Of a DNA stretch of 64,000 nt, positions 42,565 to 52,065 are shown one piece after another. Origin of the DNA: Arthrobacter caoxuetaonis (GTDB taxonomy: Bacteria; Actinomycetota; Actinomycetes; Actinomycetales; Micrococcaceae); assembly GCF_023921125.1 (NCBI RefSeq), contig NZ_CP099466.1:620001-684000 (forward strand), written 5' to 3'. Every line of letters starts with the position of its first letter. Within the stretch, counting starts at the first letter, position 1. The notes under the pieces are model-generated. The model had not been told where the DNA came from, searched no databases, and worked only from the letters and a program-made list of their open reading frames with translations. A program made the translations under genes and the position numbers.

Positions 42565-44224
42565 GCCGCCCCAGATAGCCCAGTGCACCGTTGATGTCGG
42601 TTCCGGAGGAACGGAATCCGATGTAGCCGTCGGGGCGCACCACGATGATCTCGGGGCGGCGGGCGGAGAGTCCCAGCCGTTCAAACGCCAGCCCGCTGGT
42701 GTCCTGGATGATGCCCGGACCGCCGGGAGTCAGGCGGCTGCCAACCACCAGCCGGTGCACGCTGAGCAGGCCGTCAACGGCCGGGAGTGCGGCATGGAAC
42801 TGCTGCGGGGTGTCCTCAGGCCATCCGGGGCCGGTGAGCAGGACGTGGAAACCGGGGGAAGACACCAGGTCCTGGAGCCTGCGCTCGTGCTCCTGGTAGG
42901 TCACGGCGGCGTCCGGCAGCCGGTCCCCGGGGCGCGGCCCTGACGCCAGGACGGCAGGCAGCCGGTTCCCTCCGGTCTCGGAGAGATCGCTGCCACGATA
43001 GTGGATGCCCAGCTGGGACATGGTGCGGAAAGCCCGGCTTCGCAGGCGCTCGCTTGCTGCGGCAACGGGAGCCAGAGCGGGAAGCAGTTTGGTGCGCGGG
43101 AGCTTCTTCACACCGTTGCGGGTAGTGGCGAGTTTGAAGAGCCGGTCGGTGAACCCGACAATCTCCCGCGCTACCGGACGCCGCTCGGCGTCGTAGCTGT
43201 CAATCAGCTCATCGCTGGCCAGGCCGCGTGCACCCAGGGCGAGCTTCCACCCGAGGTTCAGTGCGTCCTGGATCCCGGTGTTCATGCCCTGGCCGCCGAT
43301 GGGGGAGTGCACGTGGGCCGCGTCTCCGGCCAGGAAGACCGATCCCCACTGGAAATACTCGGCCATCTGGTGGGAGAGCCTGAAGGTGCTCATCCAGTGC
43401 GGATCCCGCAGCTTCAGCGTTCCGCCGGAGAACTTGTCGGCGGTTTCCTGCAGGCTTGAGAGCGTGGTCTCGCTTGTGTCGCCCTTGTCCTTGAGGCTGA
43501 TCATCCGCCAGGACGCGGGCGAACCAAGCGGGAAAAGCACCATAAAACCGTCGTCGGTGGGGTAGGCGTGTACGGCGGAGGGTTCCGCGCCGTCGATCTC
43601 CAGGTCCGCCAGGACAAAGGAATCTTCGTAGCCCGAACCGCGGAAATCCATTCCGGCGCGGCGGCGGACGGCGCTTCCCACGCCGTCGGCCCCGACAACG
43701 TAGCGGGCCCGGATACGGTCGATCCCGCGGTCCTGGCGCTGGACGCGTGCTTCCATGCCGGCAAAGGGATCCTGGGGGTCCAGACGGTCGAGCTCCAGCA
43801 GTTCGGCGCCGCGTTCCACGCGTACGCCGCGGCTGGCGAGGTAGGACGTGAGGATGTTTTCCGTGTCCGACTGGGGCAGGAAAAGCAGCTGCTGGTAGGC
43901 GGAGTCTTCAACGCCGGCGTCGAAGAGGCCGATGGACACAGTGTCTTCAGGAAGGTGCAGGTGGAGCTGCGTGGCCGCGTTGCCGCGGCGGACCATGGCA
44001 TCGCTGACGCCGAAGGGCCGCAGCGCCTCCAGCGTGCGCGGCTGCACGGCAAGCGCCTTGGATTGGGTGGACGGGGCTTGCCTGCGGTCAATGATCCGGA
44101 AGCTCGTGCCGTAGGTGGCCAGCTGGGCCGCCAGCGCGAGTCCGGTTGGTCCGGCGCCCACGATCAGGACATCGACGTCGTAGTTCATTCCATTATTCTT
44201 CGCACTCGGTTCCGTGTCCGCCAT
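42524..44224 (-). CDS. FAD-dependent aromatic hydroxylase (TfdB/PheA type)
   Basis: This 566-aa class A flavin monooxygenase has the FAD dinucleotide fold VGAGPTGLALAAQLA, the DG motif VVGADGVGSAVRRR, and the GD motif FLAGDAAHVHSPIGGQGMN. An extra C-terminal thioredoxin-like domain (about 410-566) is typical of phenol and resorcinol hydroxylases. NAD(P)H would be the reductant. I prefer ATG 44224, because TAGGCT stands 6 nt upstream and a leaderless start is plausible; ATG 44188 is an alternative. It is divergent from the ureohydrolase gene. Substrate is unknown. Confidence 0.88.
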   Translation of the reverse strand: MADTEPSAKNNGMNYDVDVLIVGAGPTGLALAAQLATYGTSFRIIDRRQAPSTQSKALAVQPRTLEALRPFGVSDAMVRRGNAATQLHLHLPEDTVSIGLFDAGVEDSAYQQLLFLPQSDTENILTSYLASRGVRVERGAELLELDRLDPQDPFAGMEARVQRQDRGIDRIRARYVVGADGVGSAVRRRAGMDFRGSGYEDSFVLADLEIDGAEPSAVHAYPTDDGFMVLFPLGSPASWRMISLKDKGDTSETTLSSLQETADKFSGGTLKLRDPHWMSTFRLSHQMAEYFQWGSVFLAGDAAHVHSPIGGQGMNTGIQDALNLGWKLALGARGLASDELIDSYDAERRPVAREIVGFTDRLFKLATTRNGVKKLPRTKLLPALAPVAAASERLRSRAFRTMSQLGIHYRGSDLSETGGNRLPAVLASGPRPGDRLPDAAVTYQEHERRLQDLVSSPGFHVLLTGPGWPEDTPQQFHAALPAVDGLLSVHRLVVGSRLTPGGPGIIQDTSGLAFERLGLSARRPEIIVVRPDGYIGFRSSGTDINGALGYLGRLTGTSEESSLRTA

Positions 44225-44376
44225 AGTCACAGCCTAGTCTTGACGCCGAGAGCTGTTCCACTTTAGCGTGGCGATAAACATTTGATGCATATTGGATAAC
44301 TTTTGCCGGTTCGGCCGATAGCATCAAGGTAAGCGCCGTTCCGGCACCGAAGCAGATGAACCGGGAGATATACCTA
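44225..44376 (+). promoter_or_regulatory. Divergent promoter region, monooxygenase/ureohydrolase
   Basis: TTGACG (44240-44245), 18 nt, then TAGCGT (44264-44269) fits an actinobacterial promoter for the ureohydrolase and predicts a leader near 100 nt. The rest is AT-rich, with ATGCAT at 44285-44290. No gene is seen. Confidence 0.35.
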
Positions 44377-45354
44377 GTGGACAAGCCAAACACCCAGCCC
44401 CGCGTCAACGCCAACGGCAAGGTTGGACCGATTGATGCCGCGCAGGTGCCGCGTTATGCAGGTGCCGCGACGTACGCGCGCCTGCCCCGGCTGGACCAGG
44501 TGGACCACGCAGACGTCGCCGTCGTGGGCGTTCCGTTCGACACCGGCGTCTCCTACCGGCCCGGCGCCCGGTTCGGCGGAAACCATATTCGTGAAGCCTC
44601 CCGCCTGCTGCGCCCCTACAACCCGGCCCAGGACACCTCGCCGTTCGAAAACCTCCAGGTCGCAGACGCCGGTGACCTCGCCGTGAACCCGTTCAACATC
44701 AACGAGGCGATCGAGACCATCCAGGCCGGTGCCCTGGACCTGACCGAGGGCGGTACCAAGCTGCTGACCCTGGGCGGGGACCACACCATCGCCCTGCCGC
44801 TGCTGCGCGCCGCGGCCGAGCGGGCAGGGGAGCCGGTGGCCATGCTGCACTTCGATGCGCACCTGGACACCTGGGACACCTACTTTGGTGCCGAGTACAC
44901 CCACGGCACCCCCTTCCGCCGTGCGGTGGAGGAAGGGATCCTGGATACCGAGGCGATCTCCCACGTCGGTACCCGCGGCCCGCTGTACGGCAAGAAGGAC
45001 CTGGAGGATGACAAACGCTTCGGCTTTGGCATCGTCACCAGTTCCGACGTCTTCCGCCAGGGCGTGGATGAAGTCGTCGCCAAGCTCCGGGACCGGATCG
45101 GAAACCGCCCGCTGTACATTTCGGTGGACATCGATGTGCTTGACCCCGCCCATGCCCCGGGTACCGGAACACCGGAAGCCGGCGGCATGACCAGCCGCGA
45201 ACTGCTGGAAATCCTGCGCGGCATGCGCGGTATGAACCTCATCGGAGCCGACGTGGTGGAAGTGGCTCCGGCCTACGACCACGCGGATATCACCGCCGTC
45301 GCCGCCTCGCACGTAGCCTATGACCTGATCACCCTGATGGGCCTCACCTCATGA
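44377..45354 (+). CDS. speB: Agmatinase-family ureohydrolase
   Basis: This 325-aa binuclear manganese enzyme hydrolyses a guanidino group to urea. Metal-binding motifs are [18 protein letters not shown] and [19 protein letters not shown], all with ligands intact. [20 protein letters not shown] is typical of agmatinase and guanidinobutyrase proteins. I choose GTG 44377, preceded by GGGAG, over ATG 44356, which lacks a ribosome binding site. The stop overlaps the next gene's ATG (ATGA), so products are made together. Agmatine and 4-guanidinobutyrate are both possible substrates. Confidence 0.9.
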   Translation: MDKPNTQPRVNANGKVGPIDAAQVPRYAGAATYARLPRLDQVDHADVAVVGVPFDTGVSYRPGARFGGNHIREASRLLRPYNPAQDTSPFENLQVADAGDLAVNPFNINEAIETIQAGALDLTEGGTKLLTLGGDHTIALPLLRAAAERAGEPVAMLHFDAHLDTWDTYFGAEYTHGTPFRRAVEEGILDTEAISHVGTRGPLYGKKDLEDDKRFGFGIVTSSDVFRQGVDEVVAKLRDRIGNRPLYISVDIDVLDPAHAPGTGTPEAGGMTSRELLEILRGMRGMNLIGADVVEVAPAYDHADITAVAASHVAYDLITLMGLTS

Positions 45355-47003
45355 CCGGGGCAGCGGACGGCGCAGTACGCAACGGCGGGGACCTCGTCGT
45401 CGAGACCCTGGAAGCCCTGGGCGCCACCACGGTGTTCGGGATCCCCGGCCAGCACGCGCTGGGCCTGTTCGATGCCCTCTCCCGCTCCACGCTGGAGTTT
45501 GTCTCCTCCCGCGTGGAAAACAACGCAGCGTTCGCTGCCGACGGCTTTTCCCGCGCCACGGGCAAGGTGGGCGTACTGTTCCTGTCCACCGGCCCCGGAG
45601 CGCTCACCTCGCTGGCGGGCCTGCAGGAGGCCTATGCGACAGGCGTTCCCATGGTCGTCGTCGCCAGCCAGATCCCGATTGAAGGCCTGGGAGCGCGGCG
45701 GCGGGGCATGCTGCACCAGCTCGATGACCAGAAAGCCTCGGCAGCGAACGTCACCAAGAGCCAGCGCCTGATCCAGCACGCCTCGGGCATCCCGTCGGCC
45801 ATCCAGGATGCCTGGACCGAAGCGATTTCCGCGCCCATGGGACCGGTCTGGATCGAGGTTCCGCAGAACGTCCTGCTCGGCCCGGTCATGGTGCCGGCTG
45901 TTGAAGACGCACTCGCGGAGCCGTTCGACAACCCGCCGCGCAGCGAGCTGGTCACCGAAGCGGTGAAGTGGCTCAGCACGGCCCGGCGTCCGGCCATCAT
46001 TGCCGGCGGCGGCACACGCCGCGGCCACGGCGAAGAGCATCTGCTTTCGATTGCGGAGAAGCTGCGTGCCCCGGTCATTTGCACGCCCGGCGGCAAGGGC
46101 GCCTTCCCCTGGGCCCATCCGCTGTCTCTGCAGTCCTGGATCGAGGACCGCTGGGCCACGGACGTCCTCGAAGAGGCAGACGTCCTCGTTGTGATCGGAT
46201 CCTCCCTGGGGGAAATCACCTCCAACTACTTCACGTTCGCGCCGCGCGGCCGGATCATCCAGATCGACGCCGAACCCCGGGTCCTGGAATCCAACGGTCC
46301 GGCACTGGGTATCCGGGCGGATGCCGGACAGGCGCTGGCAGCGCTCGACGCCGCACTTCCGGTCCCGGAGCAGGCGCCGGAATGGCACGGCCAGTCCCCC
46401 GAAGAGCTGGTCGGGGATACCTTGAACCGGATTGCCGCCCGGCTGGACGCCCAGGACCTGGCTCCGGAACGCACGTTCATGGCAGATATCCGCGCTGCGG
46501 TCCCGGCTGGGATGCAGACGTTCTGGGATATGACCATTGCGGCGTACTGGGCCTGGAGTTGCTGGGATGCCAAATCCGGCCAGTTCCATTCGGCCCAGGG
46601 TGCCGGCGGCCTGGGCTTCGGCTACCCGGGAGCGCTCGGTGCGGCCGTCGGGACCCGGGACAGGGTGCTTGCCGTCTCCGGTGACGGCTCGGCCATGTAC
46701 TCCATTGCCGAGCTGGCGACCGCCCGGCAGCATGACCTGCCGGTCACTTGGCTGATCGTGGACGACGGCGGCTATGGAGTGCTGCGCGAATACATGGTTG
46801 ACGCGTTCGGCAAGGCTACGGCCACCGAGCTGGCCGGTCCGGACTTCGTCCGCCTGGCAGAGTCCTTTGGAATCCCGGCGAGGCGCGCCGATCCGGGGAA
46901 CGTAAGGCAGGCACTCGAAGAATCCTTCGCCGAAGAAGGGCCCAACGTGGTGGTGGTGGAAACCGTCCTGCGGCTCTTCGCCCCCACGCACCTGGTGCCC
47001 TAG
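45351..47003 (+). CDS. Thiamine diphosphate-dependent enzyme (possible 2-ketoarginine decarboxylase)
   Basis: This 550-aa member of the acetolactate synthase/benzoylformate decarboxylase superfamily has the catalytic Glu region [31 protein letters not shown] and the cofactor site [18 protein letters not shown] ending in DDGGYG. NNGGYG would be more usual, so Asp replaces the Asn pair. Acetolactate synthase is unlikely to be its job, because translational coupling to a ureohydrolase points to arginine breakdown. AruI-type 2-ketoarginine decarboxylase is a good candidate, by inference. No ilvN or ilvC neighbours are present. Confidence 0.8.
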   Translation: MTGAADGAVRNGGDLVVETLEALGATTVFGIPGQHALGLFDALSRSTLEFVSSRVENNAAFAADGFSRATGKVGVLFLSTGPGALTSLAGLQEAYATGVPMVVVASQIPIEGLGARRRGMLHQLDDQKASAANVTKSQRLIQHASGIPSAIQDAWTEAISAPMGPVWIEVPQNVLLGPVMVPAVEDALAEPFDNPPRSELVTEAVKWLSTARRPAIIAGGGTRRGHGEEHLLSIAEKLRAPVICTPGGKGAFPWAHPLSLQSWIEDRWATDVLEEADVLVVIGSSLGEITSNYFTFAPRGRIIQIDAEPRVLESNGPALGIRADAGQALAALDAALPVPEQAPEWHGQSPEELVGDTLNRIAARLDAQDLAPERTFMADIRAAVPAGMQTFWDMTIAAYWAWSCWDAKSGQFHSAQGAGGLGFGYPGALGAAVGTRDRVLAVSGDGSAMYSIAELATARQHDLPVTWLIVDDGGYGVLREYMVDAFGKATATELAGPDFVRLAESFGIPARRADPGNVRQALEESFAEEGPNVVVVETVLRLFAPTHLVP

Positions 47004-47116
47004 TATCCAGCAGCCTTCCAGCTGCCTGCGATAAAGTTATCTCAGGCAACTAAGTGGAGGTGTCCGGTGAACATTGTTCCCAGGCGGCAGAACGCTGCCC
47101 TTGGAGGGCCCAGCGC

Positions 47117-48697
47117 ATGGAATTCCTGATCCTGCTGATCGGACTGCTGTTCGGCACGGTGCTGGTGGTAGGCATCGGAGAGCGCATCCGGCTGCCGTAC
47201 CCGGTGCTGATGCTGATCTTCTCCGCGCTCTTCGCGTTCCTGCCGATGATTCCGGAGATCCACATCGACCCGGAACTGATCCTGCCGCTGTTCCTGCCGC
47301 CATTGCTCTACGCGGCTGCCCAGCGGAGCTCGTGGTCTGTGTTCCGGCTGCGCTGGCGCTCGCTCATCCTGCTGGCAGTGGCCCTGGTTGCCGTAACTGT
47401 TGCCGTGGTGGCCGGGGTTTCCTGGGCGCTGGTTCCGGCCCTGGGCCTGCCGGCTGCCATTGCCCTGGGGGCGATTGCCGCCCCGCCGGATCCGGTGGCG
47501 GTGGAAGCCGTCGCCGGCAAGGTGAACATGCCCCGCCGGCTGATCACCGTGCTGCAGACCGAGGGACTGTTCAACGACGCGATCGCAATCGTCATTTTCC
47601 AGGCCGCCGTCGCCGCGGCAGTCAGCGGCGGCGAAGTTGGCTGGTCGATCATTCCCAAGTTCCTCATCGGTGCCGCCGGCGCCGTGGTCCTTGGCCTGGC
47701 CATGGGATGGCTGGTGGGCGCGCTCAACCGGTTTGTGCCGAACCTGGTGGCACGGTCCGCCGTGACGCTGGTGGCACCCTACGCGGTCTACATCCTGGCG
47801 GAGGAGATGCATTTCTCCGGTGTGGTCGCCGTGGTGGTGACCGCCCTGGAGCTCGGCCGCCGTGCCCGTCCCCAGGACTCGGAGGAACGGCTCACGCGCA
47901 CAGCCTTCTGGGACGTCGTAGAGCTGCTCACCACCGGCGTGGCCTTCGGGCTGGTGGGCATCGAGATGCGGTACGTCATCGAGGACGAAGGCCGCGAAAT
48001 CTTCAGCTTCATCCCGGGCGTCGCTGCCGTCTGCGCCGCGGTGATCCTGGTCCGCTTCCTCTGGATGTACGGGCTCTACCGGTTCGGCAGCACCGAACGG
48101 CTCCGCCGCGTACCCGGCTCCATGAAGGAAGTCCTGGTCCTCTCCTGGTGCGGCATGCGCGGTCTGGCAACGCTGGCGCTGGCGCTGGCGCTGCCTGCAA
48201 CCACGCTGGCGGGTGAGGCCCTGCCCGGCCGGAACTTCATGATCGTCACAGCCGGAGCTGTCCTGCTGGTCACCCTGGTGCTGCCCGGTCTGACCCTGCC
48301 GTGGCTGATGCGCCGCCTGTTGCTGCCCAGCGACCACGGCGCGGTTGCCAAGCAGGAACGGGAACTGGCGCGGCGGGCCGAGCGGGTGGCCATGGAAACC
48401 ATGAAACGCTCGACGGCGGCGGACAAGCTGCCGCCGGAGCGCCGCGCGGCACTGGCCCGCCGGATGTCCTCCCTGCACTCCATCCTTGAGCGCGACTCGG
48501 AATCGGATCCGCAGAAGATGCTGCAGCTCAAAGCCACGCTGGAAGTCATGGACATGGTCCAGCGCGAGGCCCTGGCCGCGGCCCGGAAGGAAGTACTTGC
48601 TGCTCGCCGGCAGTCCGGCATGGACCCTGAGGCCGTGGACCGGGTGCTGCGGCGCCTGGACCTGCGGACCGTGACCCTGGACCGCGGAGGCCACTAG
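47117..48697 (+). CDS. CPA1-family Na+(K+)/H+ antiporter
   Basis: This 526-aa antiporter (NhaP-like) has about 12 helices in the first 420 residues. LGAIAAPPDPVAVEAV and TEGLFNDAIAIVIF carry the ion-binding Asp-Pro/Asn-Asp pair expected in electroneutral exchangers. A C-terminal cytoplasmic helical tail (about 425-526, charged and coiled-coil-like) is typical. ATG 47117 follows GGAGGG; upstream codons of the frame are unlikely to be used. It likely works in pH or sodium homeostasis. No neighbour indicates a specific role. Confidence 0.92.
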   Translation: MEFLILLIGLLFGTVLVVGIGERIRLPYPVLMLIFSALFAFLPMIPEIHIDPELILPLFLPPLLYAAAQRSSWSVFRLRWRSLILLAVALVAVTVAVVAGVSWALVPALGLPAAIALGAIAAPPDPVAVEAVAGKVNMPRRLITVLQTEGLFNDAIAIVIFQAAVAAAVSGGEVGWSIIPKFLIGAAGAVVLGLAMGWLVGALNRFVPNLVARSAVTLVAPYAVYILAEEMHFSGVVAVVVTALELGRRARPQDSEERLTRTAFWDVVELLTTGVAFGLVGIEMRYVIEDEGREIFSFIPGVAAVCAAVILVRFLWMYGLYRFGSTERLRRVPGSMKEVLVLSWCGMRGLATLALALALPATTLAGEALPGRNFMIVTAGAVLLVTLVLPGLTLPWLMRRLLLPSDHGAVAKQERELARRAERVAMETMKRSTAADKLPPERRAALARRMSSLHSILERDSESDPQKMLQLKATLEVMDMVQREALAAARKEVLAARRQSGMDPEAVDRVLRRLDLRTVTLDRGGH

Positions 48698-48718
48698 GTG
48701 TCCCGGTAGAACCAGGGA

Positions 48719-49873
48719 CTACTGCATGGTGAACCTTCGGGCCACCGCATCGCCCAGCCGCCGTGACTGGAAGAACGATGCCAGGACCAGGTTGCGGGCT
48801 TGCATCACCCCGGCCGGCAGCGGGCGGCCAAGCGCCATGTTCAGCTGCGCCTGCGCGGAGGCGATCTGCGCTGCCCGGCGCCGGCGGCGGGTGAACTGCC
48901 CGAGTTCACTGCTGATGTCTTCTCCGCGCAGTCCGGCGGCGAGCAGCGGTGCCAGCTCCGCCGCGTCGAGCCAGCCCAAGGTCATGCCCTGCCCGCCGAT
49001 CGGGCTGACTTCATGGGCTGCGTCACCGATCAGTACCGTACGGCCGTGCACCAGCTCCCGCACCAGCGTGGTGTTGACGGAAAACGCGCTCAGCATCGTG
49101 TGCCCGGCGGCATCAATGTCACGCCCGGTGCGCTGCCGGACCAAGCGTGCCAGGTCCTTTGCATCGGCATCCGCGTGGAGCGTGCGCGTGTGCACAACCC
49201 AGCGCCGTTTGCCGCCCGGCAGCGGAAACGACTCCACGATGCCCTCAGGCTCCAGGTACAGCACACCGACGGGACCGTCGCCGGTCGTGTCCGGAAAATC
49301 TCCCATCAGGTAGGAATCCTTCAGCCGCCTGCCCCGGGCGCCGGCACCCAGCATGGTCCGCAGCGCCGACCGGGCGCCGTCGGCCGCCACCACCCAGGAG
49401 GCACGGAGACGGACCGGCTCGCCGCCGGACGTCCCCTCCAAGGTGACCCCGGCGCCGTCGTCCGCCAATGAGGTGACGGTCCAGCCGCGCCGCAGCGCCC
49501 GCGGGTCCAGGGCGCGAAGCCTGTCCTCGAGGACGTGTTCCGTACGTTCCTGCGGCAGCGCCAGGACGTACGGGTACCGGGTGGAGGTGTTGCTGAAACG
49601 CAGGGAGACGAGGTCCCGCTCCCGGGACCGTGCCTCACCGTGCCGGATCTGGACGCCCTCCCGGGTCAGCTGCTCCGTGACGCCGGTGCCTTCGAGCGCC
49701 GCCAGCCCGGGAGGATGGATGCCGATCGCCCGGGAATGGCTGCTCCGCACGGTCCGGCGTTCCAGGACCCGGACGCTGGCACCTGATTGCAGCAGCAGGA
49801 TGGCCAGGGCCAGGCCAACGGGACCGCCGCCAACAACGGCGACGTCGACGTCGGCCGCTGGCTTCCCGGTCAC
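48719..49873 (-). CDS. FAD-dependent hydroxylase of the type III PKS operon
   Basis: This 384-aa flavoprotein belongs to the PHBH-type monooxygenase fold: VVGGGPVGLALAILLLQSG, the DG motif VVAADGARSAL, and LIGDAAHEVSPIGGQGMTLG. GTG 49873 overlaps the methyltransferase stop (GTGA) and fits coupled translation; a longer start at 49930 would run 60 nt into that gene. With the PKS and methyltransferase it resembles the SrsC-type hydroxylase that converts alkylresorcinols to quinones. This role is an inference. Confidence 0.85.
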   Translation of the reverse strand: MTGKPAADVDVAVVGGGPVGLALAILLLQSGASVRVLERRTVRSSHSRAIGIHPPGLAALEGTGVTEQLTREGVQIRHGEARSRERDLVSLRFSNTSTRYPYVLALPQERTEHVLEDRLRALDPRALRRGWTVTSLADDGAGVTLEGTSGGEPVRLRASWVVAADGARSALRTMLGAGARGRRLKDSYLMGDFPDTTGDGPVGVLYLEPEGIVESFPLPGGKRRWVVHTRTLHADADAKDLARLVRQRTGRDIDAAGHTMLSAFSVNTTLVRELVHGRTVLIGDAAHEVSPIGGQGMTLGWLDAAELAPLLAAGLRGEDISSELGQFTRRRRRAAQIASAQAQLNMALGRPLPAGVMQARNLVLASFFQSRRLGDAVARRFTMQ

Positions 49874-50601
49874 CGGCGGGCCCGGTAGAGGAGCAGGTTT
49901 TGCCAGGGATGCTGGCGGCGGGTTTCCCATCCGGCGGGAGCCGCGGCAGCCAGCTCCGCCGCGGTGTAGCTGCGGCGGATGGAGGTCAGGCCGTCGGCAC
50001 GGATGAAGGATCCGTGGAAGAACGGCAGTGTGCCGGCTGAGAACAGTCCGTAGGCCCAGGGACTGCGCTCAATGTCGCTGTGCAGGACAAGGCCGCGGGC
50101 CAGCTTCTCGGAATCCGCCAGCAGCCCATGGAACGCTCCCGGGTCCAGATGATGCAGCACGTGGTTGGAGATTACGACATCGAAGACCTTCCCCTCGGCT
50201 ACCAGATCAGAGCTGAACAGGGGACGGAACACCAGGCCGGGAACAGGCCTGCGGGAGGCAGCGTAAGCGTGTGCCCTCGGATCCGGGTCGATGCCGGTGA
50301 CCTGCACCTCAAGGCCGTCACGCCGGGACCAGCGGGCCAGTGACCGCGCCAGGTCCCCGCCCCCTGAACCGACGTCCAGGATGGTTCCGCCTCCCCGGGC
50401 AGCCAGCGCCGGGCGCACATAGCGGCGGTAGTTCCGGCGCCATCCGGAGACGACGGCGTTGATCAGCGGGAACTGCGCATAGGTGCGTTCCAGCCGCACC
50501 GGGTCACAGTTCGGACTGTCCATCTGCTCGGCCGCATCCAGCGCGCGGGTACTCAGATCCGGCGGAAGGAACGGAGGAGCGTCAGGGCTCACCACGCTCA
50601 C
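49870..50601 (-). CDS. Class I SAM methyltransferase of the PKS operon
   Basis: The 243-aa enzyme has a SAM-binding motif ILDVGSGGGDLARSLAR (about residue 68), an acidic loop GIDPDPRAHA, a post-II motif NHVLHHLD and a typical C-terminal cap. GTG 50601 lies 5 nt after the PKS stop; an upstream frame extension would run inside the PKS gene. A polyketide or quinone methylation (C- or O-) is expected. Unlike the membrane ICMT-type SrsB of Streptomyces it is a soluble Rossmann-fold protein. Confidence 0.85.
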   Translation of the reverse strand: MSVVSPDAPPFLPPDLSTRALDAAEQMDSPNCDPVRLERTYAQFPLINAVVSGWRRNYRRYVRPALAARGGGTILDVGSGGGDLARSLARWSRRDGLEVQVTGIDPDPRAHAYAASRRPVPGLVFRPLFSSDLVAEGKVFDVVISNHVLHHLDPGAFHGLLADSEKLARGLVLHSDIERSPWAYGLFSAGTLPFFHGSFIRADGLTSIRRSYTAAELAAAAPAGWETRRQHPWQNLLLYRARR

Positions 50602-50606
50602 CGGCG

Positions 50607-51797
50607 CTACCCGACGGCGGCAGGGACGTGCTCTGCCGCGGCTGCCTGCGCCGCGGCTGCCTGGGCCGTCCCGGCAACGCGGGTGAACAGTCCGGTTTCG
50701 ACGGTCAGACCTGGCCCGAAGGCCATGGAACAAATCCGCTCGTTACCCCCGTTGAAGGGCTGGTCCAGGATGTGCTTGAGCACGAACATCACGGTGGCCG
50801 AGCTCATGTTGCCGAAGTTCCGCAGTGTCTCACGGGCGGGAACCAGCTGTTCCTCGGTGAGTTCCAGCTTTGCTTCCACCTTGTCCAGGATGCTGCGGCC
50901 GCCGGGATGGATGGCCCAGTGCTCAATCTCGTTGTAGGCCCGTCCCGCCAGCGACGGATCATGTCCCAGCAGCGGTTCCAGGGCGCCGACGATGTGGTCG
51001 TCAATGATGTGCGGGACATAGGTTCCCAGGACCATCTCAAAGCCGTGGTCACCGATGTTCCACGCCATGGACTCCTCACCCACGGGGGTCAGGGTGGTTT
51101 CGAAGTGGTCCAGCACGATCGCCGGGTTTTCGCCCGGGAGATCCCGTGCGGTGACAACTGCGGCAGCGGCACCGTCGGCGAACAGCGAAGATCCCATGAT
51201 GATGTCCGGGTCGTTGGAGGAACGCACGTGCAGCGAGCAGAGCTCGGTGCTGACAACCAGCACAACGGCGTCGGGATCCGCGTCGCAGAAGGCCTTGGCT
51301 GCCCGCAGGGCAGGGAAGGCGGCATAACAGCCCATGAACCCCAGGTGATAACGCTGCACCGAAGGTTTCAGGCCCAGGGCGCGGACCAGTTTGTAGTCCG
51401 GACCCGGGTTGAAGAACCCGGTGCAGGAGACGGTGACCACGTGGGTGACGTCTTCGGGGGAGATGCCGGGGCAGTTCTCCACCGCCTTGCTGCCCGCCTC
51501 GATGAAAAGCTTGGTGGCTTCCGCGGCGAAGATGTCGTTGCGGGTCTTGGTGCTGGGCATCAGCAGGAGGCCGGTTTTCGGATCGAAGAACTGTGGATTT
51601 TCCGCCGTTGACGCAAGAGTCAGCTCCTCCAAAGCGGTCCGGCGGGTCTCAATCGCAGCCGAGTTGAAGCAGGTGTTCACTAATCGCGTGCCGAGCCTGG
51701 TCAGCCCCGGCTGGGCGGCGAAGACATCGCGGACCTGGTCCTGCACCAGGACCGTAGGCGGGACAGCAGTTTCTAGGGATCTGAGCGTAACTGGCAT
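50607..51797 (-). CDS. Type III polyketide synthase
   Basis: This 396-aa chalcone-synthase-like enzyme would condense fatty acyl-CoA with malonyl-CoA units to make alkylresorcinols or alkylpyrones. The catalytic triad is visible as Cys157 (GFMGCYAAFPALR), His297 (WAIHPGGRSILDKVE) and Asn330 (NFGNMSSATVMFVL). MGSSLFADGAAAAVV also matches the family. Length is normal and the C-terminal tail is alanine-rich. GGAGG directly abuts the ATG, an unusually short spacing. A 14-bp-arm inverted repeat lies 30 nt upstream. The methyltransferase and hydroxylase follow in one operon. Confidence 0.93.
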   Translation of the reverse strand: MPVTLRSLETAVPPTVLVQDQVRDVFAAQPGLTRLGTRLVNTCFNSAAIETRRTALEELTLASTAENPQFFDPKTGLLLMPSTKTRNDIFAAEATKLFIEAGSKAVENCPGISPEDVTHVVTVSCTGFFNPGPDYKLVRALGLKPSVQRYHLGFMGCYAAFPALRAAKAFCDADPDAVVLVVSTELCSLHVRSSNDPDIIMGSSLFADGAAAAVVTARDLPGENPAIVLDHFETTLTPVGEESMAWNIGDHGFEMVLGTYVPHIIDDHIVGALEPLLGHDPSLAGRAYNEIEHWAIHPGGRSILDKVEAKLELTEEQLVPARETLRNFGNMSSATVMFVLKHILDQPFNGGNERICSMAFGPGLTVETGLFTRVAGTAQAAAAQAAAAEHVPAAVG

Positions 51798-51800
51798 CCT

Positions 51801-51858
51801 CCATTGTTAGGGGAACTACCTTCAGTACACAATGGTCCGGCGTGGCCGGACCATTGTG
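51801..51858 (-). promoter_or_regulatory. Leader palindrome of the type III PKS operon
   Basis: CACAATGGTCCGGC (51828-51841) and GCCGGACCATTGTG (51845-51858) are perfect 14-nt complements around GTG. A third CCATTGT copy lies at 51801-51807, next to the PKS start. The long symmetric site next to the promoter suggests a dimeric repressor or an mRNA hairpin that affects translation of the PKS. It is also upstream of the rightward MHS gene. Confidence 0.6.
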
Positions 51859-52065
51859 GCCGCCCTGTTCCAGGCCCGGAAGTTCCCGCCCGGAAAGCCA
51901 CCGACCTGAGGGCACTGTGCATTTGTGCAGATACGCCATGCGGTATTGGCGATTGAGCGGTCCCGTGCAAGGCACCATACTCATCCTTACTCCGCCGGGA
52001 CGGACCCGCGCCCGGCGGCGGCCTGCTGGCCGAGTGTCAACGAGGACACCAAAGGAGACGAGTGG

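Noticed and set aside
47074..48216. 380-aa open frame in the +1-shifted frame of the CPA1 antiporter
   Set aside because: Gly/Arg/Ala-rich out-of-frame translation; the antiporter frame has helices and ion-site motifs.
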